A DNA stretch of 64,000 nt from Ilex aquifolium (taxonomy: Eukaryota; Streptophyta; Magnoliopsida; Aquifoliales; Aquifoliaceae). The stretch covers positions 14,099,501-14,163,500 of the forward strand of contig OX637401.1 of the NCBI GenBank assembly GCA_951799425.1, given 5' to 3'. The notes under the pieces were generated by a model. It saw nothing but the letters and a program-made list of their open reading frames with translations. It had not been told where the DNA came from and searched no databases. Each line of letters starts with the position of its first letter. Positions within the stretch are counted from its first letter, which is position 1. Shown here piece by piece: positions 32,729 to 44,203 of the stretch. The position numbers and the translations under genes are program-made.

Positions 32729-32889
32729 TTTACAATTGTAATCTTCTTTCTTTTAAAAGAGCTCCCAATTTGAATTTATTTTCTGATTAAAAAAAGATTA
32801 GAATTTATATGCCCATAAGTTGAATAGACGATTGAGATTATTCCAAAATTGATTAAATAGTAATGCATCATTCCCTGAAACTTTGTTTT
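32729..32889. other. Short intergenic stretch after the Copia element
   Basis: AT-rich; begins with the TTTAC duplication. No gene. Confidence 0.5.
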
Positions 32890-33016
32890 TCCACACACAT
32901 CTCTCAAAATCTCGGGCTGACCAGAGGCTGGGATGAGGGAGGAGAGAGTGAGGATGCATGACAGCATGAGAAGAGCATGTGAGATGAAAGGCAGAGTGCC
33001 ACCACCACCGCCAGCC
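32890..33016 (-). other. Possible signal-peptide first exon, unidentified
   Basis: On the minus strand an ATG at about 33027 (ATGGAGGTGGTGGCTGG in the GGCGGTGG context) begins MEVVAGGGGG, then a hydrophobic run, PFISHALLMLSCILTLSSL, and a likely cleavage region IPASGQ. This resembles a secretory signal peptide. A CT/GA-rich leader-like tract lies just upstream (33100-33137). The frame loses protein character near 32890 and no second exon is seen before the Copia element. It may be a first exon whose gene is elsewhere or lost. Confidence 0.3.
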
Positions 33017-33097
33017 ACCACCTCCATCGAACAGCCCAACTCTCTCTCTCAGGTCTCTCTCTATTCTCCTAGCTCCTCACAAACCTCCACCTAAAAC

Positions 33098-33099
<2 letters not shown>

Positions 33100-33137
<38 letters not shown>
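33100..33137. repeat. (CT)n microsatellite
   Basis: About 18 CT units, upstream of the possible first exon on the minus strand. Confidence 0.9.
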
Positions 33138-33139
<2 letters not shown>

Positions 33140-33140
<1 letters not shown>

Positions 33141-33840
33141 CCCTTTTGTTCATCAGACCATGTGAATTGTAATTGCAGAGAAAGAAACAATTGAAGCTAG
33201 CATTTGCTAATTTCTAGCTTTCTGGAATGTTGGAATTGACTGTCATTTGTGTTTGATTTTGTTGTTATTTATTAAGATTTTAATTTATGTCAATAACTAA
33301 GTCATATACAATTAGATACAAAAGACAAAATATAATAACACAAGCATTTTTTACTCTTTCTCAAAATCAATTTCTTAACAAGATGGAGGATGATCTCGAC
33401 TAGCCGTCACAAATAGATTAAGAATTATTTTCTTGCCCAAAGTGTGATTGTACACATTAATAGAAAATTGTGAAGAAATTTAATTTAGAATTAATTAATG
33501 GGTAAATTTTACTAACACCCCTTGACAAATGACATAATTACAGGGATACCTCTTATGGTTTCTAAAATATCATTGTCACCCTTGTAATTTATATGTCCAC
33601 TTTACATACTACCCTTGTTGTTAGAGATGTTGAGATTTTTGAAGTAATTATGCCTAGAATAGGTGATTAAGTAATTTTATTAAGATTTTTTTAGGTGAAA
33701 ATAGAAATTAAAAATAAATTCAGAACATCGAAAAACCCTAGGGAGGTCATATGAGTCTTACACAAAAACGCATTTTGGACAGAAACTTTGGCCCATCTAG
33801 ATGCAAGAACTCCATCCTGACGTTTGTTTGATGGGTTGGA
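33140..33840. other. Intergenic, nothing firm
   Basis: AT-rich. GGGTAAATTTTACTAACACCCC near 33501 looks like one MULE-type terminus, but no matching partner was found. Confidence 0.4.
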
Positions 33841-33859
33841 CTGTAACTTAGACCTGTCT

Positions 33860-33975
33860 AGCATACCAAAGCACACACACACCACATTACAATAAAATAC
33901 ACACTAATACACTAAGATACACATACACACACGCACTACTACTATACCAAAACATATACACACAGCGGACTCGAA
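33860..33975. repeat. AC-rich minisatellite
   Basis: Imperfect units of the type ATACACACTAATACACCAAAA. It is the reverse complement in style of the GT-rich array at 34515-34940, so the two arrays flank the 33985-34320 minisatellite in inverted orientation. Confidence 0.7.
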
Positions 33976-33984
33976 CCCCAACCT

Positions 33985-34320
33985 TGGCCCAAGACTCAAC
34001 CCCCACCCCAAACCCGGGCGTGGCCCTGGCCCATACCCGACCTAAAGCAAGAGCCGACTCGGACCCCGGACACGGACCTGACACTAGGCCAGGATTCGAC
34101 CCCGACCTCAGACCAAGACTTGACTCAAACCCTGACCCTAGACCCAAACGAGACCCTGGACCTGACCCAAGGATCAACCCCAGAGCTAAACCCGGACCTG
34201 ACCCAAGGCTCGACCTCGACCTAGATTCAAACCCCGAACCATGACTCGACCCAATCCTAACCCCGACACTGAACTAGGACTCAACTTGAACCCCACACGT
34301 GAACTCGGACTTGAACGATT
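33985..34320. repeat. Degenerate minisatellite, GACCCAAGACTCGACCC type
   Basis: Variants of GACCC(A/C)(A/G)GACTCGACCC(C/T)GACC recur throughout. It is much more GC-rich than its surroundings. Both strands stay open over long stretches because of composition, giving Asp/Pro-rich or Gly/Ser-rich strings that are not genes. Confidence 0.8.
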
Positions 34321-34514
34321 TTGATTCTACCGATGGTTACTGACTGATAACTTTCAATTAGTTATTTCTTTCTTTTCAAATATGGTTGCGACTTATTATC
34401 TCCCACCTTCCTTCAGATTCTGCCACATGGCACTTCCTCAGTACATTTGGGATTCTAGGTGTTAATACACTGAATATTCTCAGAATTTTATATTTTGGGT
34501 CCAAACAGGTGGAT

Positions 34515-34940
34515 TAGTGTGTGTGTGTGTGTATGGTTTGGTTTACTAGTGTGTGTGTGTGTGCGTGTATTTTGGTATAGTAGTATATGTGTTTGTTTGG
34601 GTGTAATATTGTATGTGTATTTCACCATGTGTGTATTTTGGTGTATTAGTGTGAGAGTATGTGTTTTAATGTACGTGTATGTATGTGTGTTCTCGTACTT
34701 TAGTTTGGGTGTGTGTTTTGGTATGCCAGTGTGTGTGTGTGTATTTTTATGTGTTAATGTATGTGTGTATTTTGTTGTAATAGTATATATGTGTTTGTAT
34801 TTTTTGGTATTTTAATAAATGTGTTTGCATTTTGTGTGTGTTAGTATATTTGTGGGTGCATATATTTTTGGGGTATTAGTGTGTGCATTTTTTTTTTTTG
34901 TATATTAACTTGTGTTTTATTTAGTGTATTACTGTGTGTT
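34515..34940. repeat. GT-rich minisatellite, TGTGTGTATTTTGGTGTATTAG type
   Basis: About a dozen imperfect units of roughly 25-40 bp. It has an open frame only by composition. It pairs in inverted orientation with 33860-33975. Confidence 0.8.
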
Positions 34941-34959
34941 ATATTAAGAATTTTAATTA

Positions 34960-35115
34960 TTTTACGGGTTAATAGGTTTAACTCGACATGTTATGATTCA
35001 ACCCATTATAACTTATTTAATATGCGGGTTAAAAACGGATTGAATTGATTTTTCACTCAACCCATTTTGAACCTGTCCATAAATAACCCAACTTGCCGAT
35101 TTATCACCTCTAGTT
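34960..35115. repeat. Dispersed repeat, GGGTTAATAGG...ATCACCTCTAG
   Basis: Words such as CGGGTTAA, CAACCCATT and AACCCAACTTG, with the end GATTTATCACCTCTAG, resemble a common plant repeat and share style with 1560-2060 and 18395-18520. No coding capacity. The next 500 bp, up to 35634, are AT-rich with a SINE-like remnant near 35480-35525 (GGGAGGGGGGG, then TTTAACATTTGACC). Confidence 0.45.
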
Positions 35116-35634
35116 GTATCTATGACTATAGATCAGAACACAGAGAAGTGGAAGAGAAACAGTAATGTATTCGGCAATCAATAACACAGTTTCTTTTCGC
35201 AAATTTTCATAATGAATTCAATTTTTGGTATTCATTTTTTTGAAGAAATAATTCAATTTTTTTAATTGAAATTATGTGTAATTTAAAGTTAATAATTTTT
35301 TTTGATATATTTCAAATATCTATACCATGCATTGAAGTATGTCATTGCTCGGGTATTGCACGGGTTACTGATAGTTTAGCTGTTTATGTATACTTGTTTG
35401 TATTATATTGCCTCTCATAATAGCTCATGCATTAGAAGACAAGGGGAAATATTTTTGAGTTTCTTTCTTTTCTTTTCTTTTTTGGGAGGGGGGGTATTGA
35501 TGGCTTTAACATTTGACCTTATATAAATTCACCAACTTCTGATATGATGCAGAAAATTGTGTTGCTCCAAAATTTATTGCGATCGATAGAAATGTTTCAA
35601 TCGACAGACAATTCTCAGATGATTGTTTGTGAGT

Positions 35635-36208
35635 GGGCTCTAATACCTTGTTTCAGGACTTCCTTAGAGGAATTCTTAAAGTGATAGACACACAGAATAA
35701 TGAATCAATAAAAACAGACTTTTTATTAATTCAATCGAACGGATTTCAGTTACAGAATGATTGATTTAATAGCCTTTGATTACAGCAGTAAATACTTCCT
35801 AAAAACTAACTTTGGCACTACTCCTAAATGCCTTAATCGTGGGTCTTGTGAAGGGTTTGAGTTGTGTCTTTCTAACTCCTTCTTTTCCTTTTTTTATAGC
35901 CACTTATTTCGACGGTTTCTCCCTTATCGATGACTAGTTGGCTTTGTAACTTTCAGACAATTATTTTCTTTTTCAAACCAGAGCTGTGGTTGATCGTTTC
36001 CCGCCTTTTCTTCAGATCTTGACACGTGATAATTCTTTAATGATTTTAAGCTTGCCAACAACCATGCACCGAATGCTTTCATAATTTTGTATTTTATGTC
36101 CAAAGACTTTGGAATCATACTGATCTACCTTACAAAACATAAAAGTAGCTAGGAAGAGCTCTCTCTGTGTCTCTATGAGTGAGATGTGCATCAACTCAGA
36201 CCACAACA
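35635..36208 (-). mobile_element. LTR with adjoining tRNA-Met primer site (retrotransposon remnant)
   Basis: On the minus strand, GGTATTAGAGCCC (35635-35647) matches the tRNA-Met primer site with one change. It abuts a sequence that starts TGTTTCAGG (35649) and ends CACAACA (36208) as read on the plus strand. The ends have the TGTT...AACA form of LTRs. The approximately 560-bp length and position next to a primer site suggest the 5' LTR of a minus-strand element whose body has been lost to the left. No polyprotein is nearby. Confidence 0.6.
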
Positions 36209-36918
36209 GTTATTTTCTTCCGGTAAAAGGCTAAAATATAGTGGATACCGTGGGGAAAAAGCATCTTATGATCATAACTAACCTGTGCTTTCCAAATGGA
36301 ATCATTGATACGTGGAATGCATACCACCTTGTTCTAGCTATCAAAAGAGATACAGGTTGGTTATTTTGTCATGACTGAATGAAATGAGTCAAGTCTACCA
36401 TTTTGAGACCCCTTTTGTACTAAGATTCCCTTCGATAATCTCACTCTTTTTATTTTGAAGTGTTGGAAATATAACCCCCTATGATATTTTAAAGAAAGGA
36501 CTTAAGAAGTCAGAGGGTGATCACTGCAGAAAACTAATGCTTGATGCGTTCCGTTTGTCCCTGCATTAATATATACACAGTCAAACCAAAAAAAATAACA
36601 TTAATAAATGATCAAATTTGTAATATGAAACCTCTCCAATCTAATTACTTCCATTCACTTTCTCAATCACTTACTAATCCACATGCATTACTCGTAGGCC
36701 CGTTATAAATGGAAGGTTCCTCAGAAATACATTGTTGGTGATTAGGTCAAAGGTAGTGCACATGAAGAAAGGTTAATCCATATTAATGTCTGAAACTGAC
36801 ACCAATCCCCAGAATTCAAACAAAAATTGTACATTCTCAGTACGTTATGTGGTAGGTAACATTTAATTCAATTGTTTCTCAATAAACCACTAGGATCAAG
36901 TAAACCCTTTAACACAGT
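36209..36918. other. Intergenic, nothing recognised
   Basis: Upstream of the polygalacturonase gene. No supported gene or terminus. Confidence 0.45.
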
Positions 36919-36926
36919 CTTAGAGA

Positions 36927-37171
36927 TAGGGCTGATAATCGAGTCGAGTCTGTCAAGCTCATTTTTTTAAATGAGCCTAAAAAATTATTCAAACTCGGCT
37001 CGTTTAGAAAATGAGCCGAGCCCAAAAAGAGCTAAATTTGATCCAAGTCCGAATAAGTCGACTATTTTGCATATAAACGAGCCGAGTTTTACGAGCTCGA
37101 GCCTCGGCTCGTTTAAAACACGAGCTAAACTAGAGTCGAGTCCGAGTAGTTCGGCTTAATTATCAACCCTA
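36927..37171. mobile_element. Small hAT-type MITE
   Basis: The ends are TAGGGCTGATAAT and, reverse complemented, TAGGGTTGATAAT. The flanks are CTTAGAGA (36919-36926) and CTTAGAAC (37172-37179), matching at 6 of 8 positions, consistent with an aged 8-bp hAT duplication. The interior carries GAGCCGAG / CTCGGCTCG words in both orientations and can fold. It lies about 320 bp upstream of the polygalacturonase start, so it is in the promoter region. Confidence 0.8.
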
Positions 37172-37492
37172 CTTAGAACACATAAATTATATTCAGTGTT
37201 CTTTTAACTCTATATGTCAGTTGTAGTATCCTTGTACCTCTTAATTAAATTTCAAAACTTAATAGTCATAATATTGGCTCTGGTTTTTCTTAAATTCTAA
37301 TACTAATCCCAAGAATTCATGGCAAGGCTGGTACATGCCTAGAACGTTAAGTTTTTCTTAAACTTAATATTCATAACGTTAATTTGCTCAATTCACGATC
37401 TTAGAAAGTATAAATAATTCCACTATTTTTTTTTTAATTTGATTTAAGTTTCATTGTCATCAGTTTGTTCTACCTCTTCAATTTCAAAGAGC

Positions 37493-40327
37493 ATGTCTAA
37501 GCTAAGAACTTCTTGTGTTTTGTTCTTCTTCCTTGTATGGTTGACATCTCCCATTACGGCCTATAATGTGGTCGATTTTGGTGCCCGACCCGATGGCCAA
37601 ACTGACTCGACCTCACCATTCCTCCGAGCTTGGATGGCAGCATGCAGCTCAGTTGGAACAGCTACGATATACGTTCCTTTCGGGACGTTCTTGATAAAAC
37701 CTATAATTTTTAGTGGGCCATGCAAGAACAGAGTTATTTTCAAGATTGATGGAACTCTTGTTGCACCACAGGACTATCGTGCGTTGGGGAACTCTGGATG
37801 CTGGATCTTGTTTCGTGAGGTATCTATGGTATCAATCCGTGGTGGGACTATTGATGCGAGGGGAGCTGGCTTCTAGGAATGTCGAAAGAGTGGCCGTAAT
37901 TGCCCAATTGGAGCAAAGGTAAGTTTGTCGCACGTACACTTACTACAACCCTTCCTCTTTATTCGTCAATATTCTGTGTCATGTGTGGATTTTGTTTGTG
38001 TTCCATTGTTGTATGAAAAGAACTTTCATGTTAGGGTAAACTAGTTCTCAAAGTATGCATGTAGTGTTTATATGATCCTGAATCTTTCAATTGTGTTTAT
38101 TTGGTTTCTAAGATTCCTAATTTGTATCTACATAGTATAATTCTAAATGTTAGTCAAAAAATTGTTAACGCCTCTGGTCACGCGTTAATCACGTGAGATC
38201 AAATAGACACAAATTAAAAATTTTAGGAACTAAATAGATACAAATTATGAACTTTAGGAACCAAATAGACAAAAAATTAAGAACCACGTGATTGACACAT
38301 GATCAGTACCGTCACAATTTTCTAGCGGACGTTTGGGATTGGATCACGTAGATACAAATTAAGAACCTTAGAGACCAAATAGACACAATTGAAAAATTGG
38401 GGACCAAATGTACACTAAACACATACTTTAGAGACTAAAAGTATTTTTTATCCTTCATGTTATGTAAGACACCAAAAAAAATTATCAAAATGAAAGAAAT
38501 ATATGAAGCATAAAACATACAAATTTTTGTAGATTGGCTCAAAAACCTAAGTCCATGGGCAAAGAAGCAACAAAGTCTCGCTATCAAAATGAAAATTACG
38601 AAGAGTTCTCTAGAAACAAAACAAGCAACATGTACATCAAACTATCCCAATATTACAACATTTTAAATACTCGTTTCTTAGAGTAATTAAGTTTTCCAAA
38701 ATCACCACTAGTTTCGTATTTGAGTCAAATTTCATAAATGTGTGTTAAAGGTATCATATCAGAGTAGATAAGATTCGAAAGGGAATTAATACCAGGATTG
38801 ACAATTTCGAAATGCCTTCAAAATGAGTAGGGTTACATTGCAAACATATCATTACCTAGAGTGACTTGAAGTGTATTCGTATTCCTTGTTAAAAAGGCGA
38901 ACCATCAATTTGTGGCAGCAACAATTAACTAACTTTTCCATTGTTAATGCAGTCGATAATGTTCCTGGGGTCTAACAAGGTTATCATCAGTGGCTTAAAA
39001 TCACTCAACAGCCAGAACATTCACATTGCGATAGACCATTGCAACAACTTACTGATCGAGGATGTTAGAATTAGGGCTCCCAGTCAGAGCCCCAACACCG
39101 ACGGTATCAACGTGCAGGCCTCAAGTGGTATTACAATCAGGAACAATACCATTATGACAGGAGATGATTGCATAGCAATCGGCCCCGGCTCCAGGCACTT
39201 GTGGATGGAGAAAATCGCATGTGGCCCTGGACATGGCATCAGGTAAACAACCACCACCAAACCCACGCACACACATTAACAGTTGTTCGTAATTAGCTTA
39301 AGAGTTGCTTTGTTGATACAGCAATACTACAGGGACCTAATTCATTTTACAACAATTAAATTAGTTGTAAATTTTATTGTTTTAGGTCTTCAGGTTAAGT
39401 ACAAACAACATTTTCTTTACTGATATTCAGGAACCAACTACTGTGACTGAACCATCTTTCTCTCTCTCTCTCTCTCCACCCAGCGACATAATGAATGTGC
39501 TTATGTGCAGCTGAATCTGGTGGATTTTGTCCCTTTGAAATACAAGTAGATCAAAGCATAACAGAAGCAATAACTATAAAAAGCGTCCACTAAGCTTATT
39601 ACTGAATACTATAGTAGCTCATGTTTGTGAAATTGTTGTCACTAAGTCAATGATTTGACTTTCACAGCATAGGAAGTCTGGGCCACAGTTTGCAGGAAGA
39701 TGGCGTCTGGAACGTGACAGTCACAGGAGCTGTTTTTACCAAAACCCAAAATGGGGTACGGATTAAGTCATGGGGTAGGCCAAGCAGTGGCTATGCAACA
39801 GATATTCATTTCAGGAATATTAAGATGACAGATGTTTCCAATCCCATCCTTATCGATCAAAAATATTGCCCCGATAATATTTGTCCTCATCAAATAACCA
39901 ACTGTTCCTGCAAAAATTGCCAGTCGACATTGCATATTAGTTTCTTGTATGCACAAGATCTATTATCTTCGATGATAATTCATATACATTTTCTAATGGC
40001 ATACAGGTCTATGGTTTTGTGCTAGCTAGTCCAGTTTAATTCCATAATGTACTAAACATTGTATTCTCTAGTTTGCACTCACTGTTTGTGTTCTCTTTCT
40101 AGACTTCAGGAGTGAAAGTGAGTGAAGTGACATACAGTAATATTAATGGAACATCAGCAACAGCGGCAGCAGTGACATTTGAATGCAGTTCTAGCAATCC
40201 ATGCACTGGAATCAGTTTGCAAGACATAAAGCTTTCACACTTCAATAAACAAGCAACAGCATACTGTAACAATGCCAGAGGAACTAGTACCGGCATAGTC
40301 ATCCCAAATAGTTGTCTATGGAAGTAG
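37493..40327 (+). pseudogene. Polygalacturonase (pectin hydrolase, GH28), four exons, disabled
   Basis: Polygalacturonases cut the galacturonan backbone of pectin in the cell wall. Predicted exons are 37493-37918, 38953-39242, 39668-39893 and 40103-40327. They keep one frame over 389 codons, a normal family length. The start at 37493 gives a signal peptide (SCVLFFFLVWLTSPITAYN). Catalytic motifs are all present: SPNTDG, TGDDC, CGPGHG and VRIKSWGR. Two lesions disable it. TAG stands at 37874-37876 (codon 128) where the family usually has Trp, within GAGF*ECRKSGRNC. The donor of intron 3 reads AT instead of GT (39894-39895), directly after CPHQ, where the family resumes with TSGVKVSEV in exon 4. 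Exons 1 and 2 have normal GTAAGT and GTAAAC donors. It resembles exo-type, pollen-class enzymes. A MULE sits in intron 1. Confidence 0.9.
38034..38453. mobile_element. MULE-type MITE in intron 1 of the polygalacturonase gene
   Basis: A perfect 9-bp duplication TTCATGTTA flanks the element (38025-38033 and 38454-38462). The ends are GGGTAAAC and GGATAAAA in inverted orientation. Arms of about 110 bp match, for example TCAATTGTGTTTATTTGG against the inverse of CCAAATAGACACAATTGA. No coding capacity. The inverted arms could form a long hairpin in the intron RNA. Confidence 0.9.
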
Positions 40328-40608
40328 ATTTCTGTGACAACTTTTATTTCAAAGGGAAAAAGAAAGAGGTCGCTTTGTGTATATATATAACCTCCAAGGT
40401 ATAGAGAAGATTTTGTCCCCCCCCCCAAAATCTTTTTTTTTTCTTTGTTACAAGTCTACGAACCATATATGTTAATTGATTTGTCAATCTTATCTGGCCA
40501 AAAAAATAAAAAACAGCTGTTGATTTTAAGCTTAACACTCAATCTCACGTGGTGATCCAATCTAACGCAACAAGCAACCGACCAAACCACTATGTATAAT
40601 ATATACAT
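40328..40608. other. 3' flank of the polygalacturonase gene
   Basis: Contains a C9 tract at about 40418-40426 and T runs. No polyadenylation site could be fixed. Confidence 0.4.
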
Positions 40609-40665
40609 TTTTTTGGGAGAAAGGGAGGGGGCCTTGAACCCTTGACCTCAAGAAGACGTAAACAA
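40609..40665 (-). mobile_element. SINE 3' fragment
   Basis: The minus strand reads TTGAGGTCAAGGGTTCAAGG, then CCCCCTCCCTTTCTCCC and a short A run. This is the same B-box plus tail as the SINE at 17862-17975 (GGTCAAATGTTCAAGCCCCC, TTTCCCCCCTCCC). No A box is visible upstream, so it is a truncated copy. Confidence 0.55.
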
Positions 40666-40744
40666 TCAAATCAATAAACATATATTGTCTTGTATGTATC
40701 AAATTAGAAGTGTGTACAGTAAAAACAATAAACGAGACAAGCAA

Positions 40745-41790
40745 TTTGTTGATGCAAAAACTCTCATCAGGAAAAATCATGGAGAATCACTCCAGTGATT
40801 CACCAAAACTTAATTCATTATCCCAAAATCAGTTTACAAGTACTCAAGTCTTATACCTCAAACAATATCATGTTTAGACGCTTCTTTCCTTCAATAAACC
40901 TCTATGCTGAAACTCCCTCTGCCACGTTATGAAGCTTCATTGGAACTCCCCACCGCATGGTTCATTTAGACCTCAAGCACTCCTAGGATGCACCCAAAAA
41001 TCTCGGTATAAAAACTCTCCAATTGGTTTGGTTAGAACTCTCAATCTAGATCTTCTTCACTAAGGTGTGACGTTGGATTGGAGAATCATAGTGGGTTTTG
41101 TCTTTAGATCTTAGAGACCTTGGGTTTTCTTGGATTTCTTTTGGTTAGAGAGACTGAAAATAAGCTCACAAAAGATATGCCCTAGTGATGCAAAACGAGA
41201 GGCAAAAATTTTGATGTTTTATTTGAAGGTGGTCAATCCCGTTCAGTTAGGGAATTCTATAAGATTTATTTTATTTCCTAATTTAATTAGAAAATTATTA
41301 TTATTATTATTATTTGGAAAAAAAGAGACAACACTCTCAATATTATTAATTCGTCCAAAAGCAATTTTGCCCTAAGACTTACACGAGTTTATATAGTCGA
41401 CAAACCCCTAAAATCAACTAAGAAAGTAGAATGTTAATTAAATCAAGAAACTGAATAAAAATAAAATCTTAATTAATACAAAAATAAAATAAAATTAATC
41501 AACTTCCTAATCAAATTAAGAAATAAATAAAATCTCCTAGAAATTGTCCAATAGATTTAAGTAGAAAATAATCAATCCCATTCAAATGACATTGACCACA
41601 TTTACCCAAAATCTCGTCTTTATTCTGCATCATTCTCCTCAGGTTGAAAAGAATTCACCCACGAATTCAGCTTCGAATTCAGTTGTACCCTCGTGTCCCT
41701 TGCGTTGTTCTTGTCCTCATAGATCTCATACACATGGTTTCTTCTGAGTGGCATGGTGACAATAACGTAACGGGACTCTGATACCAACTA
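40745..41790 (-). mobile_element. LTR-retrotransposon remnant with primer-binding site
   Basis: The minus-strand sequence TTGGTATCAGAGTCCC at 41774-41789 resembles a tRNA-Met primer site. To its right the sequence begins TGATATTCTCATCATGG. A similar start, TGATGCAAAAACTCTCATCAGG, occurs at about 40749. The two could be LTR starts at the two ends of a short non-coding element. No gag or pol frame exists between them. Boundaries and class are uncertain. Confidence 0.35.
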
Positions 41791-41959
41791 ATGATATTCT
41801 CATCATGGTTGAAGTCCCCCGCCCACTACATTTTTTGGAAGATGTAATCAAGAAAGGGAAGCAGTTGGTGTTAATTATTGGAATGACTTCTGTCGACTGG
41901 TGTGTTTTATTCTTCTTTTATTCAACATCTAGTGTTCTAAAAACTATGTAAAATCCTAC

Positions 41960-42290
41960 ATATGACGTGTATATGCAGTGTGAAATTGATGTCACACTGT
42001 AATGCCCACAATATGTCAAACGCTGCATATGATGTGTATATGCAGTAACATTCAAAATAAAAACCCTATCCAATAGTAACATTCAAAATAAAAACCCTGT
42101 TCAATAGTAACATTCAAAATAAAAAATAGTAACGTTCAAACACAAAAAATAGTAACATTCAAAACAAAATTAGTTCAATATTTCATGTTACTATTTTTTT
42201 TTTTAATTGACCGTGTTACTACTTTTTTTGTTGACCATGTTACTGTTATATTTTTTGTATTTGAAAGTTAATACTTTTTATTTTGAATGT
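41960..42290. repeat. Short tandem repeats, AGTAACATTCAAAATAAAAA type
   Basis: At least five copies of AGTAACATTCAAAA occur between 42048 and 42165, and inverted forms (TTTTGAATGTTA) near 42280. Earlier, CATATGACGTGTATATGCAGT occurs twice (about 41957 and 42015). Noncoding. Confidence 0.65.
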
Positions 42291-42299
42291 TATATATAG

Positions 42300-43391
42300 A
42301 GTAACGCAATCATGAAAGTTTTACACCATAGCCTTAAAAGAGTACTTCTTACTTAAGCCATTAGATTAAGATCCAATGGTCATAATCAAAGAAGTCAAAA
42401 ATTAATTATCACGACTTACCAAGTTTAGCTATTTATCAAATAGGAAGTTTCAATAACATATTAATTGGGATTCTAAACTTAATAAGAAAGTGAATTATTT
42501 TTTTCCTAATCAAATGTTTTACAAACAATTTTTTTTTTTTTGACTCACAAATTTTGACACAGACGGATCAGTCAAGTGAGAGACAATGTGCATAACTCGT
42601 CTCATTTCTTGTTCCTGTTTCTTTGTGAATGTCTTTTCTATTGAAATTGAAAGTTTGTCCATTCTGAATTTATGTCTTGTATTAAGAATTAGTGGGTAGG
42701 CTTCAAATATTAAAATCTTTCGAAAATTCATTGTATTTATGTTTGAATTTGGACATACTGTTTGAAACTTAAGAATTGCCTTTTTTATTGTAACAAAATG
42801 TTCATACGTATAATAATTCAACATCATAATATTGGCCATTAGCACGAAGGACATTAAAACATATTGATCGTGTCATCACGGATCGATCTTCATGTAAAAC
42901 AATATATATGATATTCCTTCTATCTCATTAGTCTGCTAAACATACTCATCAAAACTACCACTTAGGACTCTTAGCCGAGAAACACATCATCATAGCCTTT
43001 AACGCATCATTATTAACTTAAAGCTTTCTAGCAGATGCCCAACTTAACTATTCAAAAGGCTTAGGTGGTGGTAGATGAGCATACATGTACATGGGTGTGA
43101 AAGTTAGGGCATGAATCATGATATAACAACTTAGCTTGGGTCAAATTTATGAGTAAAAACCTATTTTTTTTGTTTGTAAAATTGGGAAAAAAATAAATAC
43201 AATTTCCTAATAAGATTATAATCTCAACTAACTTGTCATTGAAACTTCTTATTTGGTAAATAGCTAAACTTGGTAAGTCTTGATAATTAGTTTTTGACTT
43301 TTTTGATTAGTAACTATTAGATCTCGATCTAACGACTTGCATAAGAAGTACGCACCTAAGACAATGGTGTGAAGCTTTCATGATGGCGCTA

Positions 43392-43393
<2 letters not shown>
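42300..43393. mobile_element. Long-TIR transposon, non-autonomous, probably MULE-like
   Basis: The left end AGTAACGCAATCATGAAAG and the reverse complement of the right end AGTAGCGCCATCATGAAAG begin inverted repeats of about 190 bp. Shared words deep inside the arms include ACTTACCAAGTTTAGCTATTT. Both flanks are AT-rich (TATATAT), so the target duplication cannot be read with certainty. The middle contains a 111-codon minus-strand frame (42519-42854) with no domain I recognise. Long TIRs favour a Mutator-like class. Confidence 0.75.

Positions 43394-43395
<2 letters not shown>

Positions 43396-43433
<38 letters not shown>
43396..43433. repeat. (TA)n microsatellite
   Basis: About 18 TA units immediately beside the right end of the long-TIR element. 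The next 360 bp, up to the hAT element, are AT-rich with no gene. Confidence 0.9.
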
Positions 43434-43436
<3 letters not shown>

Positions 43437-43988
43437 CAGCTAGTAAGTTGAATCTTTATCCCATTTATATTTTTCCTCCAAAAAACATCATATCACCCAA
43501 TTTTATCACATGTTCAATCATTTAATATTTAGTTAATTTTTAGTTTAACATAACTTTTATTTCATACATTTTTCATACACGATAGTGTACACATGTTGAA
43601 AACAAAAATTCGAGTTATGCATTTTGATGCTATTTTTAAGAAAATAATAGGTAAAAATTAATTTTAAATTTGGTATAGTGGAATTAATTTTTTGAACGCT
43701 ATATATATAGGGACAAATGAGAAGAACGAGATGAGAGAGGCATTAAATATGTAGGTGAATAAAAGTCAAATGTGTTATATATATGCACGCGCGTAGGGAT
43801 GGCAGTGGACCAGGGAAAAACGGGTATTCGTCTAAACCCGCTTCGTTTGGACCGGGGATGGACTATACGTATTGGACGGTGGACGTATACGGGGATACCC
43901 GTATAAACCCGTGCGGGGATGGAGGCGGGGATGGACTTACCCTTACCCCCGTCCCGTCCCCGCCCCGTCCCCGTTACCCGTTAAATAA

Positions 43989-44026
<38 letters not shown>

Positions 44027-44202
44027 TCTTTTATAGCCCTAATTTATTTTGCTCCTTCAGCCGCCCACCTCTCTTAACGTTAACGATCAGGCTGATCAGC
44101 CTTGCTCATTTCCGAGTTCCGACTGCTCTCAGACCCACTAAGCACTCCCCCTGAGCGATCGCCGATCAGACTGAGCGACCGTTATTTTGTAAGCGACGGT
44201 TC

Positions 44203-44203
<1 letters not shown>

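Noticed and set aside
33501-33525. Single MULE-type terminus GGGTAAATTTTACTAACACC
   Set aside because: No matching inverted terminus or TSD was found.
33887-34244. Open frames on both strands with Asp/Pro or Gly/Ser repeats
   Set aside because: They follow the minisatellite unit, and both strands are open at once.
34495-34815. 106-codon Val/Cys/Phe-rich frame
   Set aside because: Translation of a GT-rich minisatellite.
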